This document shows, one piece after another, positions 16,791-25,077 of a DNA stretch of 64,000 nt. Position 1 is the first letter of the stretch. The number at the start of each line of letters is the position of its first letter. Under the pieces are notes generated by a model. That model saw only the letters and a list, made by a program, of their open reading frames with translations, did no database searches and was not told the DNA's origin. This DNA is from Hyphomicrobiaceae bacterium (GTDB lineage: Bacteria; Pseudomonadota; Alphaproteobacteria; Rhizobiales; Hyphomicrobiaceae). Where the stretch lies: contig JACKJI010000005.1 of assembly GCA_020638035.1 (NCBI GenBank), positions 104,141 to 168,140 on the forward strand, read 5' to 3'. A program made the translations under genes and the position numbers.

Positions 16791-16806
16791 TAGGGTCCGG
16801 ACCCTA
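16791..16806. repeat. 16-bp perfect palindrome TAGGGTCCGGACCCTA
   Basis: A perfect self-complementary sequence sits 44 bp upstream of the dapE start and runs straight into an AGCATG element. Fourteen of its bases recur at 51417-51430. It could be an operator or the end of a mobile palindromic element. Confidence 0.6.
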
Positions 16807-16855
16807 GAGCATGTTTAGCTGAAGTACACCGTGGTTCATCTTGAAAATCATGGCC
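16807..16855. repeat. AGCATG palindromic element
   Basis: GAGCATGTTTAGCTGAAGT at 16807 matches the consensus of the units at 9073 and 11052, continuing through GGTTC and GAAAATCATGGCC. The 3' arm is imperfect. Confidence 0.65.
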
Positions 16856-16987
16856 TCGTGTTCTGGTTCCAGCGCCTGGACCGCGGCGGCCGAGGTTATC
16901 AGGCATCGAAACGGCAACACGTGAAGCGCGGCACCTCGGGGAGCCGTAAGCCGTGCCGGCTGACGGGGGGGCCTCACCTCATCATTG

Positions 16988-17112
16988 CTAGAGCCTGATC
17001 GTCTGAGATGGAAACGCTTGGGCTTCCATCGAAGGCGTGAATCAGTCTCTCAAACAAGATCTTAGAGCAGGCCGCGATCGTGGAAGTGATTCCACCAAAG
17101 TCGGACCTGCTC
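16988..17112. repeat. 125-bp composite repeat, copy 1
   Basis: It runs from CTAGAGCCTGATCGTCTGAG to GGACCTGCTC. It matches 51101-51225 over 125 bp with four substitutions and no gap. The second half is a structured palindrome with GAGCAGG and CCTGCTC ends and an inner GTGGAA-GTGA-TTCCAC hairpin. The first half has GAGCCTGAT...ATCAGTCTCTC imperfect ends. It lies upstream (5') of dapE and just past the DUF805 stop. Confidence 0.92.
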
Positions 17113-17170
17113 GAGTACGCATGCAGAGTGCGCATCTGGGTGAAGCGGCGCTCGGTCATGGGACTAGCGA

Positions 17171-17677
17171 TTATGGGCTGGAGATCGCCGGGTCTACGGC
17201 AGTAGAGCCATCATCATTGTTGTCATCGGCCACGGGATCGGGCCCGTGCCTGTTGGGGCCGACGGTACCGCGCAGGAAACCATTATCGATGATGATGATC
17301 AGCACGATTGCGGAAAGGCTGGCGATGAAGGCCATCTGAGGCGCCGTCGGCGTGCTGGCGATGGGAATAAGGCGGTGATGGTCGAACAGGGTGAAAATAA
17401 GAAAGACCAAGGCATAGCCGTAGGGCAGCCACTGCGGCCAGTCCCGGTCATTGAACCGTTTCACCGTGACCGCCGTCTCGGGGATCAATAGGGCGATGCT
17501 GAAAAGCGTTTCGGCGAGGTTCGGTCCTTTGCGGGCGATGGTTTCGGAGAACCACGCCAGCGGATTGGCGAGGAACGACAGGACCAGTGAGGCCGCCACC
17601 AGCGATAGCATGGCAAGCCACCACTGGCGGCGGCCGATGCGGCCGTCGAAGCCGAAGTAAAGTCGTTTCCAGCCCAT
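17171..17677 (-). CDS. DUF805 family membrane protein
   Basis: A 168-residue small membrane protein. The N-terminal YFGFDGRIGRRQWW motif, three to four hydrophobic helices and VKRFNDRDWPQWLPYG are the DUF805 landmarks. Helices lie at about 22-42, 55-70, 85-98 and 112-130. The last 30 residues are polar and Asp/Asn-rich (DPVADDNNDDG). No biochemical role is established for the family. It is not clearly part of an operon. Confidence 0.8.
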   Translation of the reverse strand: MGWKRLYFGFDGRIGRRQWWLAMLSLVAASLVLSFLANPLAWFSETIARKGPNLAETLFSIALLIPETAVTVKRFNDRDWPQWLPYGYALVFLIFTLFDHHRLIPIASTPTAPQMAFIASLSAIVLIIIIDNGFLRGTVGPNRHGPDPVADDNNDDGSTAVDPAISSP

Positions 17678-17940
17678 GCCAATATGCCGTCCGCTTCCGA
17701 ATGCGGGCGAATGAACAATAGTTGTCCGTTTCGATCAAGCGATGTTCCCTGACCTGTCCCCGCATCAGGGTCAACGACACCACGACCGGCCACAGATCGC
17801 CGTCGGCAGCGCGTTGGCGAAATCGAGTGCGCGGCCGCCGCGGGCTGACTGTCCGGGCAGGCGGGATTGGATCACTTGCGGCCGCTGTCCGCACTTCCGG
17901 TGCTTGCACCGCGGTTGCCACCCCGGCATGGCCTGCAGGA

Positions 17941-18885
17941 TCAGGATACGGGGTTGCGCTGCAACTCGTAGGCCTTGAGGTTGGCAAAGGCTGCGGCGTG
18001 TAGCGTGTCGTCGAGACCGGCGGTGCGGACACGGGCGAGCATGTCGCCGACGATGTGGTCGGCTTCGACCGGCGCCCCCTTTTCCATGTCGGCCAGCATC
18101 GAAGCCGAAAAGGTGGAGGTCTTGTCAGAAACCAGCGCACGCCACTGTTCGATCTGCGCACTCGGCACGGGATGACCGGCCCAGGCAGCCGCGGCGGCGT
18201 TCGTTTCCAGCATTCGTAGGGATAGTGCCGCGCCGCCCGGCGCGCGCGCGATTGCTCCGACGGGCGCGCGCATCAGCGTCGTGATGGCGGCGAGCGTCGC
18301 CAACATGACGAGCTTTTCCCACAGTTTCTGCAGGATTTCCGTGGTGGCCGTCGCAGTGACCTTCGACACCGTCAATGCATCTACCAGACGAGCGACGCGT
18401 GGTGACGGGCTGCCGTCCTGCACGCCGACGGTAAAGAACTGCCAGTCGTTGAGATGCTCGATGGTACCGTCCTGGCGCTGGCGGACTTGCAGGCTGACGG
18501 TCCCGGGCACGATGTTGCGGCGAGGGAAGCGGGCGTTGAGCCGGTCGACGTGCGCGAGGCCATTGAGCAGCGGAACGATCGCGGTGTCGGGGCCGACGAC
18601 GGGGCCGATCGCATCCATGGCGGCATCGAGATCATAGGCCTTGCAGGTGAGCAGAAGATAGTCTGGCGCGGCGCCCGACAATTCGGCGGTCGTGCGCGCA
18701 TCGACAGGAAGTCCGTCGATATTGCCATGTGGGCTACGCACCGAAAGCCCATCGCGACGCAGGATGGCCTTTCGCGCATCCCGCACGAGGAACGTCACGT
18801 CGGCTGCCGCGTTCTGAGCGAGGCGCGCGCCGAAGTAGCCGCCAACGCCACCGGCTCCGAGAATCACGATGCGTGGCTTTGACAT
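17941..18885 (-). CDS. panE: 2-Dehydropantoate 2-reductase family protein
   Basis: 314 residues. The Rossmann motif is at the start (RIVILGAGGVGGYFGARLA); then come LLLTCKAYDLDAAM and VVPLLNGLAHVDRL, with the catalytic-region lysine in LQKLWEKLVMLATLAAITTLMR, as in ApbA/PanE enzymes that reduce ketopantoate to pantoate with NADPH. The Asn of LLNG and the Ser/Asp of the C-terminal ASMLADMEKGAPVEADHIVGDM fit. The start at 18885 has AGGGAG about 9 nt upstream; 58 upstream codons are unsupported. The family has many paralogues with other ketoacid substrates, so the panE name is tentative. Confidence 0.8.
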   Translation of the reverse strand: MSKPRIVILGAGGVGGYFGARLAQNAAADVTFLVRDARKAILRRDGLSVRSPHGNIDGLPVDARTTAELSGAAPDYLLLTCKAYDLDAAMDAIGPVVGPDTAIVPLLNGLAHVDRLNARFPRRNIVPGTVSLQVRQRQDGTIEHLNDWQFFTVGVQDGSPSPRVARLVDALTVSKVTATATTEILQKLWEKLVMLATLAAITTLMRAPVGAIARAPGGAALSLRMLETNAAAAAWAGHPVPSAQIEQWRALVSDKTSTFSASMLADMEKGAPVEADHIVGDMLARVRTAGLDDTLHAAAFANLKAYELQRNPVS

Positions 18886-19021
18886 GGTTGGTTGCTCCCT
18901 TCCCTGCAGCGGACCTCTCGTCACAAGTGCGCGAGCGCATTGCGTTGTCGCAAGACCTAGCACGCTACGTGCGATGTGATCGCGAAATCCTTTTCGCCGA
19001 GCTGCATAAGACATGCGTTGC

Positions 19022-19055
19022 AAAAAAAAGAGGGCTGCCATCACGGGCAGCCCTC
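19022..19055 (-). terminator. Intrinsic terminator after trxA
   Basis: Perfect 10-bp arms GAGGGCTGCC (19030-19039) and GGCAGCCCTC (19046-19055) with a 6-nt loop are followed on the minus strand by eight Ts. It ends trxA and any addA-trxA transcript. Confidence 0.92.
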
Positions 19056-19091
19056 TCATCCCAATGCCACGGCGTGGTCAAGATCAATTGA

Positions 19092-19418
19092 TCAGACGCT
19101 GATCGAACCGTGGATCCAGTCTTCCAGACGCTTCTTCTGAACGAGCGCGCCGGTGTGAGAAGCGGCGACCTGACCGCCCTTGAAAATCATGAGCGTCGGC
19201 ATGGCGCGGATGCCATAGCGCGTCGTCACCTGCGGGTTCTGGTCGACGTCGAGCTTGACGACCTTGACCTTGCCCTTCATCTCCTTTGCGACCTGATCGA
19301 GCGCGGGTGCCATGGCCTTGCACGGCCCGCACCACTCGGCAAAGAAGTCGACGACGACTGGCTCGCTCGACTTCAGAACCTCTTCCTCGAACGTCTTGTC
19401 CGACACGGCATGCGTCAT
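19092..19418 (-). CDS. trxA: Thioredoxin 1
   Basis: A 108-residue cytosolic disulfide reductase. Active site WCGPCK is at about residues 30-35 in VVVDFFAEWCGPCKAMAP; cis-Pro is in RAMPTLMIFKGG. Typical TrxA length. The start at 19418 follows AAGGAG at 8 nt; upstream codons have no similarity. It lies 95 nt downstream of addA, a common arrangement in alphaproteobacteria, and is followed by a strong terminator. Confidence 0.97.
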   Translation of the reverse strand: MTHAVSDKTFEEEVLKSSEPVVVDFFAEWCGPCKAMAPALDQVAKEMKGKVKVVKLDVDQNPQVTTRYGIRAMPTLMIFKGGQVAASHTGALVQKKRLEDWIHGSISV

Positions 19419-19513
19419 TATCAGGTCTCCTTCTGGGCGGCCCCATGCATGGGGGAAACAAAGGGGCGGCCGGGTTCGCATCTGTCAAAGTTGCCCGGAA
19501 CGTAGGGAGCGGG

Positions 19514-22500
19514 CTAGGGCACGTCAAGATTGGCTCCACCCAAATCCCACAGTCGCAGCTCGTAAGTCGCCAGCACCGCGTCGGAAATCTCCATCAGTCG
19601 CGGTGCGTCGGTCCATAAGATCGCGGCTTTCAAGGACTTATCCGGGAACAATCTGGCCAACGCGAGGCGATAGGCCGCAAGCTGTAGAAGGTAGGCGTCG
19701 GGCACCCCTGCGGCGTCTGCCGGCGGTGGGCGGTTGGTCTTGTAGTCGATGATGTAGACGCTGCTGCCATGAATAGCGAGGCGATCGATCTGTCCGTTCA
19801 GTTTCAGCGCCGGGCCACGCCCACTAGGGCGCGGGATCTGTGCGGCGATGGCAACCTCGGCGCGGCTGTCGGGTCCGAATAGTCGTGCGAACTCGCTGTG
19901 TCGCAGGACGGCGAGCGACTCGGTGACGATCGATGTGCGGGTTTGCGGCGACAGCTCCTGCCCACGCGCTTCGATGAAGAGGGTGGCGGCCGTTTCCCAC
20001 GTGCTCTGCGGGATTGATGGCAGATGCTCGAGCAGCGCATGGGTCAAGGTGCCGCGCAGGAAGCGATAACCCTCGCTGCGCGTGGCCGGGCGTGTCGCGG
20101 GTGGCTCATCGGCAGCCGTAGCTGCGTTTGGTGGCGGCACGACCGGCTCGCCTGCCTCGTCGAAATCGTAGAGTGCCAATCGTGACGGAGCGAGTGGCAT
20201 CGTCAGTTGCGGCTCGCGCGGGGCGGGGCTTGTCGCCCAGGGCTCGAGCGGTTTGGCGGAAGGCAACTCGGATCGCATCTCCTTGCGTTGTTCGGAGCCT
20301 GCAGTCTGGGGTGCTTCAAGACGCAGCAGCGGCCGTCCCTCGCGGTCCTCTAGACGCGCCGCTCGCGGCTCCAGCGCGGAACGAACGAGGCTGTACCAAC
20401 TGTCCTCGTGAGGCCCCTTCTTGTCGAAGCCCGCGACATAGAGGCGGTCGCGCGCACGCGTCATTGCAACATAGAGCAGACGATTGCGCTCCTCGCGCTC
20501 CCGTAGCTCGACCGCATCACGGCCGGCGACGCTGGCAGGCAACCCGCGCGCTCCCTTGATCTGCCAGACGAACGCCGGTGGGGCATCGCCGGGACTTGGC
20601 GGCAACGCGATGGGATAGAGCGAGGTGGCACGCCCGCCGCTGCGCACCGAGCACGTATCGGGCAGGAACACGACGGGCGCTTCGAGGCCCTTTGCCCCGT
20701 GCACGGTCATGATGCGCACCTCGTTGCGACCATGCTCCATGTCACGCTTGATTTCGCGATCGGACGCGCGGAGCCATGCCAGGAAGCCGGTGAGCGAGGG
20801 CGGTGCCAGATCGTCGAAAGCGATGGCGAGGTTGAGCATCTCGTCGATACTGTCGGCGGCCTCCGGTCCAAGGCGCGCGAGCAGGCGCTGGCGCATGCCG
20901 TCGCGTTCGAGCATGCCAGCCAGGAACTCATAGGGCGGCAGGAAATCTGCCCGGCGACGCCAATCCCTGAGCAGGGCCGCGGCTTCCTCGTAGGCGGGAT
21001 GATCGCTGCGATGATCGAGCAGCGCCTTCCATAACGGCCCCTTGCGGTTGTGCGCGATGTCGAGAAGCTGGTCGTCGTCGAAGCCGAACAGCGGGCTTTT
21101 CAGCACGTTGGCGAGGGCGAGGTCATCCTCCGGCAGGGTCAGGAAATCGGCAAGCGACATGAGGTCCTGCACCGCGATCTGGTCGGACAACTTCAGCCGG
21201 TCGGCCCCCGCGACGTCGATGCGCCGCGCCTTCAGTGCCGCAACCATGGGGCGCACGAAGGGGTGGCGGCGGCGGACAAGAATGAGGATGTCACCAGCCG
21301 TGATCGGGCGACCTTCCGAAAGCAACGTCTCGCCGCTGCCGATCATCTCGGCAATGCGATCCGCGATGCGATTGGCGAGCCGCACCGCCGGGGGGGCAGC
21401 CGTCACGTCGCTGTCCTCGCCTACAAGCGGCAACCAGGGATCGGGCCGCGACGGCTCTTCCGCCGTTTCTGTATCCCAGATTTCAACGAGGCCCGCCTGG
21501 CCGATACGACGGGCCGCATGCCGCACAGCATCAGTGGAGCTAGACTTGGTGTTTCGTCTGCTGCCGTCATCTGTCACACGACGGGCGGTGAGGCCCGGTG
21601 TACGAGAAGGGTCGCGGAAAACGTGATCGACCGCATCGAGTACCGGCGCGACGGTGCGGAACGATAGCGTCAGCGGCACGTCCTGCCAGGGCGCGCCGGC
21701 AGCCTTTGCACGTTCACGAAACAGGGTTCCCATGCGCGCGAACTCTTCCGGACGTGCGCCTTGGAAGCTGTAGATGGATTGCTTCTCATCACCGACGGCG
21801 AACAGCGTGCGCTGCACCGGTCTGCCGGCGTCGGGATTGTTGTCGTGCGTGCCGGCCGCTCGTGCGGTCTCCGCGCGCGCTCCTGCGCCGGCGAAGAACT
21901 CGTTGGCGATCGCCTCGACGATCTGCCACTGCTCCGGGCTCGTATCCTGGCTCTCATCGACGAGGATGTGGTCAAGGCCGCCGTCGAGCTTGAACAGCAC
22001 CCAGTCGGCATGGCCCGACGTTCTGAGCAAACTGGCGGTGCGGCGGATGAGGTCGTCGAAATCGAGCGCTGCGCGACCGGCCTTCAGTCGCTGATAGCGT
22101 GTCAGCACCGCATCCGTGAGACGCATCAGCGCCAGCGTCGCCTCGATCGCTGCGAGCGCGGTGTGTTGTGACGTCAGCTCCGCGAAGCGGTCGCGCGCGT
22201 TGCGCAGCATGTCGGCGAGTCCGGCTCGGCGCTGCGGACGCCTGCGGTCACGAACTGGCGGTCGGAGCGGGCATTCCCGTCCTTGGTCAGCAACGCACTT
22301 GAGGTAGCCGATGCGCTCCGCATCGCTTGTCGCGCGTGCCGCAAGAGCGCGCGCTGCCAAGATGATTGTCGGTGGAGCTTGTCGCTGCCAGCGAGCACTT
22401 CCGGCCGCACGGGTTGTCTGGGCTGGCGGGATGAGCGTGGCGCGCTCTGAATCGATCGTGTCGTAGGTTGCCTCACGTGGAACAGAGAAGGCGCGCCGGT

Positions 22501-23221
22501 AGAGCTGCTCGATCGCTGCGAACGGATCGTGCAGACGACCATCGGGCTTGTGACCGTAGTTCGTCACGACATGCTCGATCCACGCCTTGTTGTCGAGAGC
22601 TGAGCGCAGAACGTTGTCGAAACTGTCGTCGGCCGCAAAAGCGATGACGGTCTTCAGCGCGATGCCGAGCGGTGCCTCGGGCTCGCCTGTCGCGACGCGC
22701 AGCGTATCGTCGGTAGCCTCGCGCAGGAGCTGACGGGCGATCACGTCATCGAGAATTTCAAAGCCGGGCGTTACGCCGGCCTCGAGCGGAAAGCGCTGCA
22801 GGAGGCGCTCGGCGAAGGCATGGATGGTCTGCACCTTGAGGCCGCCAGGAGTTTCGATGGCGCGCGCAAAGAGTGTCCGTGCGCGTGCCGTCTCCGCCTT
22901 GGTGGCCGCGCGGCCGATGAGGTCGTGCAGGGCGCTTTCGAGTTCGTCGGCGGACTTGGTGACCCAGAACCCCAGCTCGCGGAACACACGGGTCGACATC
23001 TCGGCCGCGGCGGCCTTGGTGTAGGTGAGGCACAAGATGCGTTCTGGTGGGGTGCCATCGAGCATGAGGCGCAGCACGCGGCGGGTGAGGACGTGGGTCT
23101 TGCCGGTGCCGGCATTGGCGCTGACCCAGACGGAATTGACCGGGTCGGCCGCAAGCGCCTGCGCCTGGGTCGTTTCGCGGGTAATTCGCTCGATGTCCTC
23201 GCCGGAGGCCTGGGTGCTCAT
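19514..23221 (-). CDS. addA: Double-strand break repair helicase-nuclease AddA
   Basis: A 1235-residue UvrD/RecB-type ATPase with a C-terminal nuclease. With AddB it resects double-strand breaks for RecA. Walker A is ANAGTGKTHVLTRRVLRL (about 34-51), then LCLTYTKAAAAEMSTRVF, LDFDDLI, the DEAD-box-like LVDESQDTSPEQW, GDEKQSIYSFQGA, IMTVHGAKGLEAPVV, LLYVAMTRARDRLYVAG, and nuclease IDRLAI...IIDYKTNRPP. About residues 306-333 read as if out of frame (see findings). AddB normally lies upstream; here tRNA-Phe does, so addB must be elsewhere. Confidence 0.95.
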   Translation of the reverse strand: MSTQASGEDIERITRETTQAQALAADPVNSVWVSANAGTGKTHVLTRRVLRLMLDGTPPERILCLTYTKAAAAEMSTRVFRELGFWVTKSADELESALHDLIGRAATKAETARARTLFARAIETPGGLKVQTIHAFAERLLQRFPLEAGVTPGFEILDDVIARQLLREATDDTLRVATGEPEAPLGIALKTVIAFAADDSFDNVLRSALDNKAWIEHVVTNYGHKPDGRLHDPFAAIEQLYRRAFSVPREATYDTIDSERATLIPPAQTTRAAGSARWQRQAPPTIILAARALAARATSDAERIGYLKCVADQGRECPLRPPVRDRRRPQRRAGLADMLRNARDRFAELTSQHTALAAIEATLALMRLTDAVLTRYQRLKAGRAALDFDDLIRRTASLLRTSGHADWVLFKLDGGLDHILVDESQDTSPEQWQIVEAIANEFFAGAGARAETARAAGTHDNNPDAGRPVQRTLFAVGDEKQSIYSFQGARPEEFARMGTLFRERAKAAGAPWQDVPLTLSFRTVAPVLDAVDHVFRDPSRTPGLTARRVTDDGSRRNTKSSSTDAVRHAARRIGQAGLVEIWDTETAEEPSRPDPWLPLVGEDSDVTAAPPAVRLANRIADRIAEMIGSGETLLSEGRPITAGDILILVRRRHPFVRPMVAALKARRIDVAGADRLKLSDQIAVQDLMSLADFLTLPEDDLALANVLKSPLFGFDDDQLLDIAHNRKGPLWKALLDHRSDHPAYEEAAALLRDWRRRADFLPPYEFLAGMLERDGMRQRLLARLGPEAADSIDEMLNLAIAFDDLAPPSLTGFLAWLRASDREIKRDMEHGRNEVRIMTVHGAKGLEAPVVFLPDTCSVRSGGRATSLYPIALPPSPGDAPPAFVWQIKGARGLPASVAGRDAVELREREERNRLLYVAMTRARDRLYVAGFDKKGPHEDSWYSLVRSALEPRAARLEDREGRPLLRLEAPQTAGSEQRKEMRSELPSAKPLEPWATSPAPREPQLTMPLAPSRLALYDFDEAGEPVVPPPNAATAADEPPATRPATRSEGYRFLRGTLTHALLEHLPSIPQSTWETAATLFIEARGQELSPQTRTSIVTESLAVLRHSEFARLFGPDSRAEVAIAAQIPRPSGRGPALKLNGQIDRLAIHGSSVYIIDYKTNRPPPADAAGVPDAYLLQLAAYRLALARLFPDKSLKAAILWTDAPRLMEISDAVLATYELRLWDLGGANLDVP

Positions 23222-23334
23222 GGGGCCGCTGCGCTGTCGGGTGTCATGGCGGTGGTTTGGGCTCCGACAGAGGCTGGTGTGCTGGCGCGATCCGGGTCTT
23301 TGGATGGTGTGGGCCGATCCGGTGCCGAGCCCGC

Positions 23335-23363
23335 TGGACAGGCCCGGATCAACTCACTATAAG
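23335..23363 (+). promoter_or_regulatory. Sigma-70 promoter of tRNA-Phe
   Basis: TGGACA (23335-23340), 17-nt spacer, TATAAG (23358-23363). Both boxes match the consensus at five of six positions. Predicted start is near 23370, about 34 nt before the mature tRNA. Confidence 0.75.
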
Positions 23364-23403
23364 GGCCGAGCTTCGCTCCAGGCCAGCGCCGGGATGAAGC
23401 TTT

Positions 23404-23479
23404 GCCCAGGTAGCTCAGTTGGTAGAGCATGCGACTGAAAATCGCAGTGTCGCTGGTTCGATTCCGGCCCTGGGCACCA
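23404..23479 (+). tRNA. tRNA-Phe (GAA)
   Basis: A 76-nt cloverleaf including an encoded CCA. Acceptor arms GCCCAGG (23404-23410) and CCTGGGC (23469-23475) pair fully, discriminator A, then CCA 23477-23479. The D arm is in TAGCTCAGTTGGTAGAGCA. The anticodon arm TGCGA-CTGAAAA-TCGCA gives anticodon GAA at 23437-23439. The T arm contains GGTTCGATTCC. It lies divergently from addA. I see no integrase or attachment-site duplication beside it. Confidence 0.98.
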
Positions 23480-23553
23480 TAACCTCACTCCCGATCAGAG
23501 CATAAGTTTCAACGGGTTAGGCCGTTGCCGCACAGAGCGCATAGCATCGCTCG

Positions 23554-25044
23554 TCAACGCCCGTCCTGCATCAGGCGGCGCAGCCACGGCGTGAGCAGCG
23601 CGAGGGCGATGGCCGAGACGATCGCCATGCCGCCCAGTTGCAGGAAGAAGCGCGCCATCTCGGCCGGGTCGCCGGACTGGAAGTCGGTTCCCAGGATACC
23701 CGCAAGCTTGTTGCCGAAGGCCGAAGCCAGGAACCAGATCCCGAGCATCAGGCCGACGAGGCGGGCCGGCGCCAGTCGCGTCATCGCCGCAAGCCCGACG
23801 GGGCTCAGACATAACTCTCCCACCGTCTGAAGAAAGAACAGGCCGACGAGCCAAAGAGGACTGACGCGCCCGTCCGCAGTCAGATGGGCTGCCGGGATCA
23901 TCAGAAGGAAAGAGAGCCCCAGCAGGCCGAGACCGAGCGCGAATTTGACCGGTGTCGGCGGCTGCCGTGGGCCGAGCCCCGTCCACAGTGCGGCCATCAC
24001 GGGAGCGAGAAGAATGACGAACAGCGGGTTCAGCGACTGATACCAGGCGGAGGGAATGGTATGGCTACCGACCGCATTGTCGGTCATCCGGTCGGCGAAA
24101 ATGGCAATCGTGAGCCCTGCCTGCTCGAACGCCGACCAGAAAATCATCGCCGCGACGAAGAAGACGAAGATCGCGGCGATACGTCGTGCCTGCAGATCTT
24201 CAGCTCGGGCGAACACAACGATCGCGGCAAACGGCAGGGCGATCACCACGTAACGCAGCCATTCCAGTCCGGGCCGGTCTGAGAGGAGCAGTGCCGCCAG
24301 CAGCAGCCCGCTTCCCGCGAGCACTGCGGTCCCCATCAGCCAGTCCGCGCTCGGCGCGTCGTCCTCCGGTGACATCGCTGCATGAAATTCTCCGCTGCGG
24401 CGGGCAAACAGCACGACGGCGAGCGTCATGCCGATGCCGGCGGCAGCAAAACCCCAGTGCCAGCTTCCGTCTGGGTTGAAGCCGGCTGCGGCGAGCCATC
24501 CCTTGAAGGTCGCGCTCTGTGCGAGAAACCCGGTGACCAGAGGCGCAATGAAGGCGCCGATGTTGATGCCCATGTAGAACAGGGAGAAACCGGCGTCGCG
24601 TCTTTGATCGTCGTGCGCATAAAGGCTGCCGACGAGCGCGGAGATGTTGGGTTTGAAAAGACCCGTGCCGAGCGCGATCAGAACGAGGCCCAGGTAGAAG
24701 GCAGGCACGCCCGGCACCGCCAGCGCGAAATGTCCGGCCGCGATGACGAGGCCTCCCGCCATGACCGCACGGCGGGCACCCAGGTGATGGTCGGCGATGT
24801 AGCCGCCGGGGATCGCCAGCAGATAGACCGCCATCGTGTAGTTGCCATAGAGGAGAGCGGCATCGGCCGTCGTGAAGCCGAGGCCGCCGGCGGCGATGGG
24901 CGCCACCATGAACAGCGTCAGCAGCGCGCGCATGCCGTAATAGGAAAAGCGCTCCCACATCTCGACGAAGAAGAGCGTTCTGAGGGCAGGCGGATGGGCG
25001 CGCAGCAGAATGGCAGACCTCGTTGTTATTAGGGAAAAGCGCAA
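23554..25044 (-). CDS. POT/PTR2 family peptide:proton symporter
   Basis: A 496-residue inner-membrane transporter with 12-14 helices. Family signatures: FFVEMWERFSYYGMRALLTLF in helix 1 (ExxER-like proton site), GGYIADHHLGARRAV, GTGLFKPNISALVGSLY and SLFYMGINIGAFIAPLVTGFL (PTR2 motif), with FWSAFEQAGLTIAIFADRMTD later. It takes up di- and tripeptides by proton symport in characterised relatives. The frame opens with TTG at 25044; Met29 lies inside the conserved helix, so TTG is the only sensible common start. It is 33 nt downstream of ada on the same strand, probably one transcript. Confidence 0.9.
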   Translation of the reverse strand: MRFSLITTRSAILLRAHPPALRTLFFVEMWERFSYYGMRALLTLFMVAPIAAGGLGFTTADAALLYGNYTMAVYLLAIPGGYIADHHLGARRAVMAGGLVIAAGHFALAVPGVPAFYLGLVLIALGTGLFKPNISALVGSLYAHDDQRRDAGFSLFYMGINIGAFIAPLVTGFLAQSATFKGWLAAAGFNPDGSWHWGFAAAGIGMTLAVVLFARRSGEFHAAMSPEDDAPSADWLMGTAVLAGSGLLLAALLLSDRPGLEWLRYVVIALPFAAIVVFARAEDLQARRIAAIFVFFVAAMIFWSAFEQAGLTIAIFADRMTDNAVGSHTIPSAWYQSLNPLFVILLAPVMAALWTGLGPRQPPTPVKFALGLGLLGLSFLLMIPAAHLTADGRVSPLWLVGLFFLQTVGELCLSPVGLAAMTRLAPARLVGLMLGIWFLASAFGNKLAGILGTDFQSGDPAEMARFFLQLGGMAIVSAIALALLTPWLRRLMQDGR

Positions 25045-25077
25045 GGTGGGTCGGATCAGACGCCGCGCGTCGACAAG

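Noticed and set aside
23404..23479. tRNA-Phe as an integration site for a mobile island
   Set aside because: No integrase, no partial tRNA duplication and no shift in gene character on either side within the window.
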